Positions 51,630-63,485 are shown, counted from the first letter of the stretch. The stretch is 64,000 nucleotides of DNA from an uncultured Lachnospiraceae bacterium (GCA_910587765.1 CAJUNR010000002.1:88412-152411); one strand, 5' to 3'. The notes: generated by a model from the sequence alone, not told the origin. Numbers and translations: made by a program.

Positions 51630-52823
51630 ATGAAAATATTAGTTATCAACTGCGGAAGCTCTTCTCTGAAATATCAGCTCATTGATATGAATGATGAAAG
51701 CGTAGTGGCAAAAGGTCTGTGTGAACGGATCGGAATCGAAGGCTCCGTGCTGACACATCAGCCGACAGGGAAGGACAAATATGTGATCGAGCAGCCCATG
51801 CCGGATCACAAGGTGGCGATCGGTCTGGTTCTGGATGCGCTTCAGGATCCGGAGCACGGCGTAGTGAAGAGCACCGACGAGATCTCCGCAGTCGGACACC
51901 GCGTCCTGCATGCGGGCACCAAATACTGCGAATCCATCGTTGTGGACGAGGATGTGAAGAAGGTTGTAAGAGAATGCTTCGATTTGGGACCGCTGCACAA
52001 TCCGGCGAACCTGATGGGTATTGAGGCCTGCGAGGCAGTGATGCCGGGTAAGAAGAACGTAGCGGTATGGGATACCGGTTTCGGTATGTCCATGCCGGAG
52101 AAGGCATATCTCTATGCCATTCCCTACGAGTATTTTGAGAAATATGAGATCCGCAGATACGGTTTCCACGGTACAAGCCATATGTTCGTTTCCGGAGAAG
52201 CGATCAAGTTCGGCGGTCTGGATCCGCAGAATGCGAAAGTGATCGTATGCCATCTGGGTAACGGGGCAAGCATCTCCGCTTCCATCGGCGGCAAATGCGT
52301 GGATACCAGTATGGGACTGACTCCTTTGGAAGGCCTGATTATGGGAACCAGAAGCGGCGACATCGATCCGGCAGTGTGTCAGTTCATCTGCAACAAAGAG
52401 GGAATCGATATCAACGAGATGCTGAATATCCTGAACAAGAAATCAGGCGTTCTGGGAATCAGCGGTGTATCCAGCGATTTCCGCGACATTGAAGCAGCAA
52501 GAGCGGCAGGCAACGAGCGGGCACAGGCGGCTCTGGACGCATTCATCTACCGGGTTGTAAAATACATCGGCGCGTACACTGCAGCCATGAACGGTGTGGA
52601 TGCCATTGCGTTTACCGCAGGCGTGGGCGAGAATGATATCAAGACCAGAAAGGCAATCTGTGAATATCTTGGATATCTCGGCGTAAAGATTGACGATGAA
52701 GCAAATAATATCCGCGGCGAGAGAAGAGTAATCTCCTCCGCTGATTCTAAGGTGAAAGTGATGCTGATCCCGACCAACGAGGAGCTGGCAATCGCAAGAG
52801 AGACTCTGAGGCTGACAAAATAA
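51630..52823 (+). CDS. ackA: Acetate kinase
   Basis: 397 residues, full length. MKILVINCGSSSLKYQLID, HRVLHAG, FHGTSHMFVS, CHLGNGASISA, TSMGLTPLEGLIMGTRSG and FTAGVGEND are all present. It makes acetate and ATP from acetyl phosphate. ATG 51630 has TTAGGAGAT in front; earlier in-frame codons to 51537 are not family-like. The pduL-ackA pair gives substrate-level ATP. Confidence 0.98.
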   Translation: MKILVINCGSSSLKYQLIDMNDESVVAKGLCERIGIEGSVLTHQPTGKDKYVIEQPMPDHKVAIGLVLDALQDPEHGVVKSTDEISAVGHRVLHAGTKYCESIVVDEDVKKVVRECFDLGPLHNPANLMGIEACEAVMPGKKNVAVWDTGFGMSMPEKAYLYAIPYEYFEKYEIRRYGFHGTSHMFVSGEAIKFGGLDPQNAKVIVCHLGNGASISASIGGKCVDTSMGLTPLEGLIMGTRSGDIDPAVCQFICNKEGIDINEMLNILNKKSGVLGISGVSSDFRDIEAARAAGNERAQAALDAFIYRVVKYIGAYTAAMNGVDAIAFTAGVGENDIKTRKAICEYLGYLGVKIDDEANNIRGERRVISSADSKVKVMLIPTNEELAIARETLRLTK

Positions 52824-52838
52824 ACGGTAATATGAGAG

Positions 52839-52871
52839 AAAAGGCAGGCGCGGGATGGCGCCTGCCTTTTT
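52839..52871 (+). terminator. pduL-ackA terminator
   Basis: AAAAGGCAGGCGC-GGGATG-GCGCCTGCCTTTT (perfect 13 bp), T run of five. Confidence 0.93.
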
Positions 52872-52879
52872 GTTAAGGA

Positions 52880-52908
52880 TTGCGGCGCGGCGGAAAAAGC
52901 ATTATAAT
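52880..52908 (+). promoter_or_regulatory. Promoter of the DUF4132 gene
   Basis: TTGCGG, 17 bases, TATAAT, just downstream of the ackA terminator. Confidence 0.75.
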
Positions 52909-52942
52909 AGGATCAGCAAGAAAACAAAAGGAGAATTGTACC

Positions 52943-55900
52943 ATGAATCTGGGTGAGGAACGGAATCGGCAGAAGCTGTCAGAGGCGCTGGACCTTCTGG
53001 ATTTGTCAGAGAAAAATCAGGAACTGGCGGAGCAGTATCTCGATATGGAGCAGGATGAAAAGCGGGAGCTGCTTCTGCAGGCGGAGCCTCAGAATCTTGC
53101 CAGGCGGAAAGACGGAGCGGGGAAGAAAAGCCAGGCGTACATCAGCCACTGTCTGAAACGGAATCTAAGAGAGGAACTCGGCCGGTATGTGCGTTTCTGC
53201 ACGGCGGTAGGCGGTTCCACGGCCTATTATGTACTGGTGGAATACGGATGGAATCTGAACAGGATCGCGGAATTTATCAGCCCGGAACAGGCGGCGGCTA
53301 TTCTGGCGGAAGGAATCGTCTGGAACCCCTACGGACTGAAAAGCGTCCTTTCCAATTTCGAGCAGAAATCGCCGGAGATTTACAGAAAAGCCATGAAACT
53401 CTGCTATCATGAATGCGACAACGCCAAAGTACTGCTGGCGGCGCTGTCCCTGTACTATACGAAGCCCCGCAAATCCGGCGGTATCGTCGGGAAGCTGTTC
53501 CCGGGCGGGAGCGCGGAGCAGGAGGCGCAGCGGAAAGTACAGGAGACGGCGGAGTATCTGGAGAAGAATCTGGAGGAAAGCATCCGCAACCTGTTCACGG
53601 CGGCGGCGCCCTCCGATGACGAACTGGCGATGATGATTCGTTTCATCAGAAATACACCGGTGGACGCTCCGTTTCCGCAGGAGCTGACCGCCGCGCTTCG
53701 AGGAAAACAGACTTCCGAATATCTGCTGAACCTGCTGGCGGCGACTTCCTTTCTGTCCATCGGCCATTCCGTTGTCTGTGCTTCCTTCGTGCGGCTGGCG
53801 ATTGCCATAGACTATCTGGAGAATCGAACGAGCGTTCTTCGATTCTGCATGGATGTGGGCGGGACCTCGTGGTTCTTCTCCCATATCGGAGAACTGGAAG
53901 AACAGATGCCCATGCCGCGGGAAGCGTACATGCTCTGGTGCCTGAAAAACTGCAAGTACGCGAGTCCGGTCAAACGGATCATAAAAGATCACCCGGAAGT
54001 GGTCCGTAACCTGATCTCCCAGGTGGATTCCGAGGGGTATCAGCATCTTCTGGCCATGACAAAGGAGATGAATCCCATGCTGTACCGGGAACTCAAAAGC
54101 ATGGGGGCGGGAGATTTCCGCAGAAAGCTGGCCGACGAGCTGACCGGGCGTTATACGAAGGGCAGGGCGGAAGCCGTCCGCTATCTTCTGGGGGAGGAGG
54201 AAGCGGACGTACTGTATCCGTATGTGAAGGAATGGCGGAACATGTGGGATTATGACAGCAAACGGTGCCAGAAACTCCGCAGCCTGAAGAAAAACGGGCA
54301 GGAAGAGCAGCTTTACCGCAGAGCGGTCGTGCTGGAAGCGCTCTGCATGCGGGCGACCTATTTCGTGTCCTACTGGACCGGGAGCTATCAAAGGCCTGAC
54401 CGGGCGGTCATTACGGAGATGGTCCGGCTGTTTGAAGAGGAGAAGCTGCCGGTCGGCTATCAGATGGAAGCGTTCAGCGGCATTTACGACAGCTTTTATC
54501 AGGAGAAAGACAGGACCGGTTTCGTCAATGACTGCGTGATGGTCATGCGCCTGAAGAAAAAGGAATGGGGCGGGGAAGTGATCCGGCTGTCCCGGGAGGG
54601 AAACGCGGTGGTCCGTTTTCTCTGTATCCGGATCATGGATGCGTACGGGCCGGAGTATAAAGATGCGCTCCTGGCCTGCGCTTCGGACAGCTCCAGGCAG
54701 GTGCGCGAGCTTCTGACGGCCGTCTATGAGGGGAACCGGGAATGGGAGCCGGATCTGAAGAAGCTGCTGGCTTCGAGAAAATCGCAGGAGCGGGAGCTGG
54801 CGGTGCTGGTGCTTGGGCGCTGGGGGGCCGAAAACTATCAGGAAGAATTTGCGCAGGCCTACGCGAAGGAGAAGAGCAAAAAGATCCGGGAGCTTCTGGC
54901 GGACTGTCTGGGAGTGGAGACGAAGACGGAAGAGGAGAAAAAAGAGCAGTCGCTGGAAGAACTGGCGAAGGAGATTTTAAAAGGCGGGAAAAAGAGAAAG
55001 ATTTCCTGGGTATACGAAGGCGGGAAAGAATATCCGCCGGTACCGAAGACGGACGGCAGTCCTGCTTCGGAGGATTATCTGGCGGCGATTCTCGTCAGTT
55101 ACGCGGACGGGAATGGTTCCGGCGTGAGCAAAGAGGCCGGCCGGCTGGCGGAGGCGCTGGATCAGGAAGCGCTCTCCCGGTACGTGACGGCGCTGTTCGA
55201 GCGGTGGATGGAAACCGGCGCCGAGGCGAAGAAAAAATGGGTGCTGTACGCGGCCTCCATCCATGGCGGCGGGGCGGTCGTTCCCATCCTCCATGCGCAG
55301 ATTCAGGAGTGGCCGAAGGTGTCCAGAGGAGCCATGGCGGCGGAGGCGGTGAAAGCTCTGGCGCTGAACGGGAGTGCGGAGGCTCTGCTCCTGGTGGACC
55401 AGATTTCCCGCAAATTCAAGTTCCGTCAGGTGAAGAACGCGGCGGCGGACGCACTTTCTTACGCGGCGGAGCAGCTTGGCATCACGAAGGAGGAGCTGGA
55501 GGACCGGATCGTGCCGAGCCTGGGCTTTGACGAGCGGATGGAACAGACCTTTGACTACGGAAGCAGAAGTTTCCGGGTGGTGCTGAGTCCGGCGCTGGAA
55601 CTGGAGGTCTATGACGAGAGCGGGAAGCGTCTGAAAAATCTGCCGTCGCCGGGCAAAAAAGACGAGCCGGAGAAGGCGAAGGCGGCCGGCGACGCCTATA
55701 AGCAGTTGAAAAAACAACTGAAGACCGTCGTCGCAAACCAGAAGCTCCGCCTGGAACAGGCGCTCAGCGCCGAGCGTCTGTGGGAGCCGGCAAAATGGCA
55801 GGCGCTGTTCGTGAAAAATCCGGTCATGCACCAGTTTGCCATCGGCCTGATCTGGGGACGTTATGAGAACGGCGTCCTGCAGGATACGTTCCGCTATATG

Positions 55901-56494
55901 GAGGACGGAAGCTTCAACACCGTGGACGAGGAGGAATACGAACTGCCCCCGGAGGGAAGTATCGGTCTGGTGCATCCGATTGAACTGGAGGAGGAGAGCC
56001 TGTCCTCCTGGAAGGAGCAACTGGACGATTATGAGGTGGTGCAGCCGGTGGAGCAGCTTCTGCGGCCGGTCTGCCGTCCGACGGAGGAAGAGAAGAGTCA
56101 GACCGAACTGGCCCGTTTCGGCGGCAAGGTCTTAAACGGCCTCTCCCTGTCCGGAAAGCTGCAGAATCTTGGCTGGTACCGGGGAAGCGTGCAGGATGCG
56201 GGCGTATATGATACTTTTTACCGGGAGGACGGGGCGGTCGGCGTGGAACTGGAATTTTCCGGCTGCTATGTGGGAGACGAGAATGAGGAAGTGACCGTCT
56301 ACGGAGCACAGTTTTATCAAGCCGGCACTGTAAAACGGGGAAGCTATGTCTACGACACCGTAAAAGAAGAACACCGTTACCGCCTCGGGGAAGTGAGTCC
56401 CCGATATTTCAGCGAGACGGTGCTGCAGCTTACAAAGGCGACCGCTTCTTCTCAGGAACAGCTTCCCTATCCGGAATGCAGGGAGAGATCATAA
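52943..56494 (+). CDS. Very large DUF4132/HEAT-repeat protein
   Basis: 1183 residues, no signal peptide or membrane helix. Residues about 1-900 are alpha-helical with HEAT-like pairs (for example AVVRFLCIRIMDAYGPEYKD, ELAVLVLGRWGAENYQEEF, MAAEAVKALALNGSAEALLL). The C-terminal part (about 930-1180) matches DUF4132: RLWEPAKWQALFVKNPVMHQ, IGLIWGRY, HPIELEEE and QLLRPVCRPTEEE. In E. coli the related YehI/MolR carries an extra WGR domain, absent here. Function unknown. ATG 52943 follows AAAGGAG. Probably cotranscribed with the phosphatase gene one base downstream. Confidence 0.85.
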   Translation: MNLGEERNRQKLSEALDLLDLSEKNQELAEQYLDMEQDEKRELLLQAEPQNLARRKDGAGKKSQAYISHCLKRNLREELGRYVRFCTAVGGSTAYYVLVEYGWNLNRIAEFISPEQAAAILAEGIVWNPYGLKSVLSNFEQKSPEIYRKAMKLCYHECDNAKVLLAALSLYYTKPRKSGGIVGKLFPGGSAEQEAQRKVQETAEYLEKNLEESIRNLFTAAAPSDDELAMMIRFIRNTPVDAPFPQELTAALRGKQTSEYLLNLLAATSFLSIGHSVVCASFVRLAIAIDYLENRTSVLRFCMDVGGTSWFFSHIGELEEQMPMPREAYMLWCLKNCKYASPVKRIIKDHPEVVRNLISQVDSEGYQHLLAMTKEMNPMLYRELKSMGAGDFRRKLADELTGRYTKGRAEAVRYLLGEEEADVLYPYVKEWRNMWDYDSKRCQKLRSLKKNGQEEQLYRRAVVLEALCMRATYFVSYWTGSYQRPDRAVITEMVRLFEEEKLPVGYQMEAFSGIYDSFYQEKDRTGFVNDCVMVMRLKKKEWGGEVIRLSREGNAVVRFLCIRIMDAYGPEYKDALLACASDSSRQVRELLTAVYEGNREWEPDLKKLLASRKSQERELAVLVLGRWGAENYQEEFAQAYAKEKSKKIRELLADCLGVETKTEEEKKEQSLEELAKEILKGGKKRKISWVYEGGKEYPPVPKTDGSPASEDYLAAILVSYADGNGSGVSKEAGRLAEALDQEALSRYVTALFERWMETGAEAKKKWVLYAASIHGGGAVVPILHAQIQEWPKVSRGAMAAEAVKALALNGSAEALLLVDQISRKFKFRQVKNAAADALSYAAEQLGITKEELEDRIVPSLGFDERMEQTFDYGSRSFRVVLSPALELEVYDESGKRLKNLPSPGKKDEPEKAKAAGDAYKQLKKQLKTVVANQKLRLEQALSAERLWEPAKWQALFVKNPVMHQFAIGLIWGRYENGVLQDTFRYMEDGSFNTVDEEEYELPPEGSIGLVHPIELEEESLSSWKEQLDDYEVVQPVEQLLRPVCRPTEEEKSQTELARFGGKVLNGLSLSGKLQNLGWYRGSVQDAGVYDTFYREDGAVGVELEFSGCYVGDENEEVTVYGAQFYQAGTVKRGSYVYDTVKEEHRYRLGEVSPRYFSETVLQLTKATASSQEQLPYPECRERS

Positions 56495-56495
56495 G

Positions 56496-57107
56496 ATGGA
56501 CATTTATCTGATACGGCATGGAGAGACCGATTACAACAAGGGCAGACGGCTGCAGGGCGTGACGGATATTCCGCTCAACGCCCGGGGAATCGAACTGGCG
56601 GAAAAGACGGCGGAGGGACTTCGCGGTATTCCGTTTGACCGGATTTACAGCAGCCCGCTGATCCGCGCGCGCAGGACGGCGGAGATCATCCGGGGAGAGC
56701 GGGACATTCCGATTGAAGAGACCGAAGGATTGAGGGAGATCAGTTTCGGGGATTATGAAGGGCTGACGGTGCTGGAGGGAAGTTATAACATTCCGGATCC
56801 GGATTTTATGAACTTTTTTCATGCGCCGGAGAAATATCATACGCCGCCGAACGGAGAAAGCATCGCGCATCTGCGGGAGCGTACGACCTCCTTTGTGCGC
56901 GCGGTCATGGACGCTCCGGAAAACGAGGGGCGGACGATTCTGATGGCTTCCCACGGGGCGGCGATCCGGGGAATGCTTTCGGGGCTTCTCGGCCTGCCTG
57001 CCGCGCAGTTCTGGAACGGAGGCGTACATAAGAACTGTGCGGTGACGCTGCTGCGGGCGGAGCGGGGAGCCTTCGGGATCGTGTTCGAGAACCGGGTATA
57101 TTACTGA
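56496..57107 (+). CDS. Histidine phosphatase (phosphoglycerate mutase-like)
   Basis: 203 residues. The RHG motif with catalytic His in YLIRHGETDYNKGRRLQG, second-site Arg/Glu in YSSPLIRARRTAEII, REISFGDYEG, and the second His in LMASHGAAIRGML. The subgroup includes broad phosphatases such as PhoE. It starts one base after the DUF4132 stop and is therefore translationally linked to that unknown protein. Confidence 0.93.
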   Translation: MDIYLIRHGETDYNKGRRLQGVTDIPLNARGIELAEKTAEGLRGIPFDRIYSSPLIRARRTAEIIRGERDIPIEETEGLREISFGDYEGLTVLEGSYNIPDPDFMNFFHAPEKYHTPPNGESIAHLRERTTSFVRAVMDAPENEGRTILMASHGAAIRGMLSGLLGLPAAQFWNGGVHKNCAVTLLRAERGAFGIVFENRVYY

Positions 57108-57145
57108 GCGGGGGAAAAAGAAAAATTTTCCCGGCTCAATGAAAA

Positions 57146-57234
57146 GGCATCGGGCAGGCGGCCGATCCTGAAATGTCTCATGCGGACAGAGAAGTCCGTC
57201 CGGGGCATTCGGGACCGGCTGTCTGCCCGATGCC
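57146..57234 (+). repeat. 89-nt long palindrome in the gap between two operons
   Basis: Outer arms GGCATCGGGCAG and CTGCCCGATGCC pair perfectly (12 bp). CCGATCC...ATGTCTC pairs imperfectly with GGGGCAT...GGGACCGG, and the tip is CGGAC-AGAGAA-GTCCG. The 329-base gap around it (57108-57436) holds no credible gene. GGGAAAA/TTTTCCC (57112-57132) may be a weak terminator before it. Confidence 0.6.
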
Positions 57235-57375
57235 GGTTTCTGCGCCGGCGCGTCCGTGAAAGGTGGTCTGTCCATACCGGGCGTCCGGGCGGTGCGGGTG
57301 CGAAAAGCAACGATCTGCCTGTGCCGGACGGTGCGGCCGAAAAAGGCAGCGAAAAAGTTCTGCGGGAAGCGCACA

Positions 57376-57404
57376 GGGACATAAAAAGGACAAATCCGTA
57401 TGAT
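57376..57404 (+). promoter_or_regulatory. Possible promoter of the second two-component operon
   Basis: GGGACA, 17 bases, TATGAT; weak -35 box, good -10 box, 33 bases before the start codon. Confidence 0.4.
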
Positions 57405-57436
57405 AAAGTACCGTCATGGAAAGAGAGGTGAGACAT

Positions 57437-58108
57437 ATGGAGAGACAACTTCTGGTCGTGGAGGACGATCCTCTGATGGCGGAGGCCGTCTCGGATTATT
57501 TTGAGGAAAAAGGCTGGTCGGTGCGGACGGCCGGGAACGGAGCGGATGCGCTGGAGCTGTTCGGCCGGGAGCGTTTTCATCTGGTCCTTTTGGATGTGAT
57601 GATGCCGGGGATGAACGGCTTCACCGTCTGCCGGAAACTCCGGGAGACGAGCGATGTTCCGGTCATCTTCCTGACGGCGCGGGTCATGGAGGAGGATAAG
57701 CTGAACGGGTACTCCCTGGGGGCGGACGACTATGTGGCGAAGCCCTTTTCCCTTCCCGTGCTGTACGCCAAAGCGGAGGCGCTGCTGGGCCGGGTCTGGG
57801 GGAAAGCGCCGGGGAGACTGAAGGCAGGGAGTCTGGAGATCGACGTGGGAAGCCGCGAGGTGTGGAACCGGGGAGAACAGGTGCCGCTGCCGCCCAAAGT
57901 GTATGAAATGCTTCTGTTTTTTCTGGAAAATCCCGGAAGGGTTTACACGAGGGAACAGCTTCTGATCCGCTTCTGGGGTTACGATTTTGACGGAAACGAG
58001 CGGGTGGTCGACAGCCATATCAGGAAGCTGAGAAAGGCGGTCGGCGACTGCGGCTGCGTGATCTGTACGGTGCACAAGTCGGGATATCGGATGGAGGTGA
58101 AAGGATGA
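57437..58108 (+). CDS. OmpR-family response regulator
   Basis: 223 residues. Receiver with MERQLLVVEDDPLMAEAV, Asp53 (LVLLDVMMPGMNGF), FLTARV and YVAKPFSLPVL; winged helix with YTREQLLIRFWGYDFDGNERV and HIRKLRKAVG. ATG 57437 follows AGAGAGGTGAG; ATG 57416 has no site in front. Overlaps the kinase gene by 4 bases. Confidence 0.94.
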   Translation: MERQLLVVEDDPLMAEAVSDYFEEKGWSVRTAGNGADALELFGRERFHLVLLDVMMPGMNGFTVCRKLRETSDVPVIFLTARVMEEDKLNGYSLGADDYVAKPFSLPVLYAKAEALLGRVWGKAPGRLKAGSLEIDVGSREVWNRGEQVPLPPKVYEMLLFFLENPGRVYTREQLLIRFWGYDFDGNERVVDSHIRKLRKAVGDCGCVICTVHKSGYRMEVKG

Positions 58109-59865
58109 AGAAAAACAGAAGATGGATGGCGGCGGTGACGGCCGGATTTCTGGCCGTGTATCTGGCGGCCATGGGACTTTCCGTCTGGCTGATGGGGATG
58201 CGCTACAAAGAGCAGTTCCAGAGCGCTTATCTGGCGAAGCAGTCGGAGGCTTACCGGCTGGCCGAAACGCTGGAGACGGAGCTGGAGGGAGAGACGGACG
58301 AGGGATTTCGGGCGGGATACTGCCGGTATCTGCTGGGAACGATGCTGCATTCCGGTTCGCCCTGGCAGCAGTACGGCGCGGCGGTCTATGACGGGAGCGG
58401 GCGGCGGATCGCGGAAGCCGGAAGCGGGATCAGCATCCTCTACGGTTATCCCCGCGGGGAGTACGGACAGCCCTTCACCTGGCCGCTCGGCGATTACCTG
58501 ACGGAAGAAGAAAGCGAGGAATTGGCGAAATACGTCGCGCTTCAGTACCGGAATGCGGGACGCCGCGCACGGTCCGCGTGGAGCCATAAGGCGCCGTCCC
58601 GGATGCAGGAGTATCGGTTCAGCCTGTTTCTGTCCTCCGAGACGCTGTCGCCGTCCCGGATCGTGGTTCAGGATATCCGCTGGGAGAGGGACGGAACACC
58701 GGCTCCGGATGCGCTGACCGGGATGGAAATCAACTCCTGCAGCCTGTCGGAATATCCGGAGGCGACGTATTATCAGACCGGCGGAGAGATCGTATGGCAG
58801 TGGGGGGAGAGCGAAGCGGCAAAGGGAACAGGTACGATGCGGATGACGCTGGATACGGGAAATATGTTTCCCTACATCGGCGGCGGAGCCGCGGCGTGGA
58901 AAAGCTGGGAGGAAAACCGCTATCTTCACGAATTTCCGGAGACACTTTCCAAAATCCCGCTGGAGACGTATCTGGAGGAAGCCGGAAAAAACGGCGTCGG
59001 AAACGACCGCAAAAAGCAGACGGTTCCTCCGGCTCTGGAGGAAGGAGAGAACGGATATTCGATCCTCCTTCTGGCGGACGGCCATCCCTGGCGGGCGGCG
59101 TGGAGTCAGATGAAATACATCTGTCTGGCCTGTTTTCTGCTGATGGCCGTCTGTCTGTGGGCGATTATCCGGATGACGGACAGGGTCTACAGGCAGCAGG
59201 CGGCGCTGGAGGAGAACCGGCGGGATTTTACCAATGCCATGGCGCATGAACTGAAGACGCCTCTGGGGATTATCCGCGGGTTTGCCGAGAATCTGCTGGG
59301 AGGGGTCCGCGAGGAGAAAAAAGAATACTATCTGCGGCAGATCATCGGGCAGACAGAAGTGATGGATGAACTTGCGGCGGAGATGATCGACATCTCGAGG
59401 ATGGACTGCGAACAGGCGGTGCGAAAGGAGGAGGAGATTGCGCTGGGCGGGCTGATACGGGAGGAACTGGAACGCTCCCGGGTGCTTCTGTCGGAGAAAG
59501 GGCTGGAAGTTCACGAGGAGACGGACAGAGAATGGGTGATTCCGGGAGACCGGGTCCGTCTGGAGAAGGCCGTCCGGAATCTGATCACCAATGCCGTCTG
59601 CTACAACCGGGAAGGGGGAGCGGTCTGGATTACGGTCCGGCCGGGCTGCTGCGTGATCGAGAACACGGCGGCTCCGCTGTCAAAAGAACAGATAGAACAC
59701 GCGTTCGATATGTTTTACCGGGGAGACGCAGGCAGGAGCGGAGGCCATATGGGGCTGGGCCTGTATCTCGCGCGGAAAATTCTGAACCTTCATGACCTGT
59801 CGCTGGAGATCGGGAATACGAAGAGAGGCGTAGGCGTTACGATCAGGAACCGGCGGGGAAGATGA
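58105..59865 (+). CDS. Sensor histidine kinase with large extracytoplasmic domain
   Basis: 586 residues. Helix one (about 7-28, VTAGFLAVYLAAMGLSVWLMG), an outside domain of about 300 residues, helix two (about 335-355, YICLACFLLMAVCLWAII). DHp follows with NAMAHELKTPLGIIRGF (His381), and the ATPase domain has LITNAVCYNREGG and GHMGLGLYLARKI. The sensor domain is longer than usual and matches no family I recognise. Cognate to the preceding regulator; the target genes are not evident from the neighbourhood. Confidence 0.93.
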   Translation: MKKNRRWMAAVTAGFLAVYLAAMGLSVWLMGMRYKEQFQSAYLAKQSEAYRLAETLETELEGETDEGFRAGYCRYLLGTMLHSGSPWQQYGAAVYDGSGRRIAEAGSGISILYGYPRGEYGQPFTWPLGDYLTEEESEELAKYVALQYRNAGRRARSAWSHKAPSRMQEYRFSLFLSSETLSPSRIVVQDIRWERDGTPAPDALTGMEINSCSLSEYPEATYYQTGGEIVWQWGESEAAKGTGTMRMTLDTGNMFPYIGGGAAAWKSWEENRYLHEFPETLSKIPLETYLEEAGKNGVGNDRKKQTVPPALEEGENGYSILLLADGHPWRAAWSQMKYICLACFLLMAVCLWAIIRMTDRVYRQQAALEENRRDFTNAMAHELKTPLGIIRGFAENLLGGVREEKKEYYLRQIIGQTEVMDELAAEMIDISRMDCEQAVRKEEEIALGGLIREELERSRVLLSEKGLEVHEETDREWVIPGDRVRLEKAVRNLITNAVCYNREGGAVWITVRPGCCVIENTAAPLSKEQIEHAFDMFYRGDAGRSGGHMGLGLYLARKILNLHDLSLEIGNTKRGVGVTIRNRRGR

Positions 59866-59873
59866 AAAACTTC

Positions 59874-59914
59874 CGGGCAGGAGACCCGCCGCCGCGGATG
59901 CTCCTGCCCGTTTT
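59874..59914 (+). terminator. Terminator between convergent kinase and purF genes
   Basis: CGGGCAGGAG / CTCCTGCCCG, 10 bp with a 17-base loop, followed by TTTT. It serves the plus-strand operon and sits just beyond the purF stop. Confidence 0.75.
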
Positions 59915-59923
59915 GGCGGCGCG

Positions 59924-61333
59924 TCACAGTTCCATCGGATAATGCCCGTCGAAGCAGGCTTTGCACAGGGGCAGCCCGTCGGTCATGGAGGACAGATCCT
60001 CCACTTTCATATATCCGAGAGAATCGGCGCCGATGATCCGGCAGATCTCGTCCGCAGAATGGGAGGATGCGAGAAGCTGCTGGTTGGAGGGCACGTCGGT
60101 TCCGAAGTAACAGGGATAGAGGAACGGCGGCGAACAGATCCGCACATGGACGTTCAAGGCGCCGGCCTGTTTCAAATGACGGATCAGGTTGGCGATGGTC
60201 GTCCCCCGGACGATGGAGTCGTCCACCAGAACGATATTTTTGCCCTTTACCGCGCTCTCGAGGACATTCAGCTTCAGCATGACGCCGGCTTCCCGTTCCT
60301 TCTGGGTCGGCTTGATAAACGTTCTGCCGACATAGCTGTTTTTATAGAAGGCCAGTCCGAACGGAATACCGGATGCCAGAGCGTATCCCTGCGCGGCCGC
60401 AATGCCGGAATCGGGCACCCCGGCGACGAGGTCCGCGTCGGCGGGCCAGGCTTTGGCAAGCGCGGCGCCGGCTTTCAGACGGGCGTCATAGACGGAGATT
60501 CCGTCCAGGCGGCTGTCCAGTCTGGCAAAATAGATATATTCAAAGATGCAGTGCGCCTGCTTTTCCTGACAGAGCGTGAGATCGGAGCGGACGCCGTCCG
60601 GAGTGATCGTTACGATCTCTCCGGGACGGACATCCCGCAGAAACTGTGCGCCGACTGCGGTCAGGGCACAGCTTTCCGAGGCCAGGATATAGGAAGATCC
60701 GCGTCTGCCGAGACAGAGCGGCTTCAGGCCGAGGGGATCGCGGACGCCGATCAGCTTGCGGGGGCTGGCAATCACCAGCCCGTAAGCGCCTTTGATCTTT
60801 TCGGCGGTTCTCTGAATGGCTTCTTCCACGGTCTGTGTGTGCACCCGTTCTCTGGCGATGCAGTAGGCGATCACTTCGGAGTCGGTAGTCGTCTGGAAAA
60901 TCGCGCCGGTGCGCGCCAGCTCCTGCCGGAGTTCTCCGGTATTGATCAGATTGCCGTTGTGAGCCAGCGCAAGCGTCCCCTTGATATAATTCAGTACCAG
61001 AGGCTGCGCGTTGTTCAGCGTGGCGGCTCCGGTGGTGGAGTAGCGGACATGGCCGACGCCGAGATTTCCCTTCAGGTCTCTCAGCGTCTCTTCCTTGAAC
61101 ACCTCGCTCACAAGGCCCATGCCGCGGTGCACGCGGATGTTTCCGCCCGGGCCGCCGGTGTCGGAGACGGCGATTCCGCAGGATTCCTGTCCCCGGTGCT
61201 GCAGGGAAGAGAGGCCGTAACAGACCGTGTCGGCCACATCCTCCCCCTCCGGGTCATAGATTCCGAACACGCCGCAGGCTTCCTTGATCCGCCCGTCGTC
61301 CCCGTAAGGTACGTTTCTGTATTCCTGAACCAT
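59924..61333 (-). CDS. purF: Amidophosphoribosyltransferase
   Basis: 469 residues. First step of purine synthesis: PRPP plus glutamine to phosphoribosylamine. A 19-residue propeptide precedes the nucleophile Cys20 (EACGVFGIY). Glutaminase: LQHRGQESCGIA, VGHVRYSTTG, LAHNGNL. Synthase: IVLVDDSIVRGTT (PRPP loop), and later CSPPFLYPCYFG and the Cys near the end typical of the Bacillus-type Fe-S enzyme. It starts 12 bases after glnA with ACGGAGG, so glnA and purF form one operon. Confidence 0.97.
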   Translation of the reverse strand: MVQEYRNVPYGDDGRIKEACGVFGIYDPEGEDVADTVCYGLSSLQHRGQESCGIAVSDTGGPGGNIRVHRGMGLVSEVFKEETLRDLKGNLGVGHVRYSTTGAATLNNAQPLVLNYIKGTLALAHNGNLINTGELRQELARTGAIFQTTTDSEVIAYCIARERVHTQTVEEAIQRTAEKIKGAYGLVIASPRKLIGVRDPLGLKPLCLGRRGSSYILASESCALTAVGAQFLRDVRPGEIVTITPDGVRSDLTLCQEKQAHCIFEYIYFARLDSRLDGISVYDARLKAGAALAKAWPADADLVAGVPDSGIAAAQGYALASGIPFGLAFYKNSYVGRTFIKPTQKEREAGVMLKLNVLESAVKGKNIVLVDDSIVRGTTIANLIRHLKQAGALNVHVRICSPPFLYPCYFGTDVPSNQQLLASSHSADEICRIIGADSLGYMKVEDLSSMTDGLPLCKACFDGHYPMEL

Positions 61334-61345
61334 CGCCGGCCTCCG

Positions 61346-63445
<2,100 letters not shown>

Positions 63446-63485
63446 TTGAAAATCTCCTTTCTGGGGTGGCCGGATCCGCGGAACC

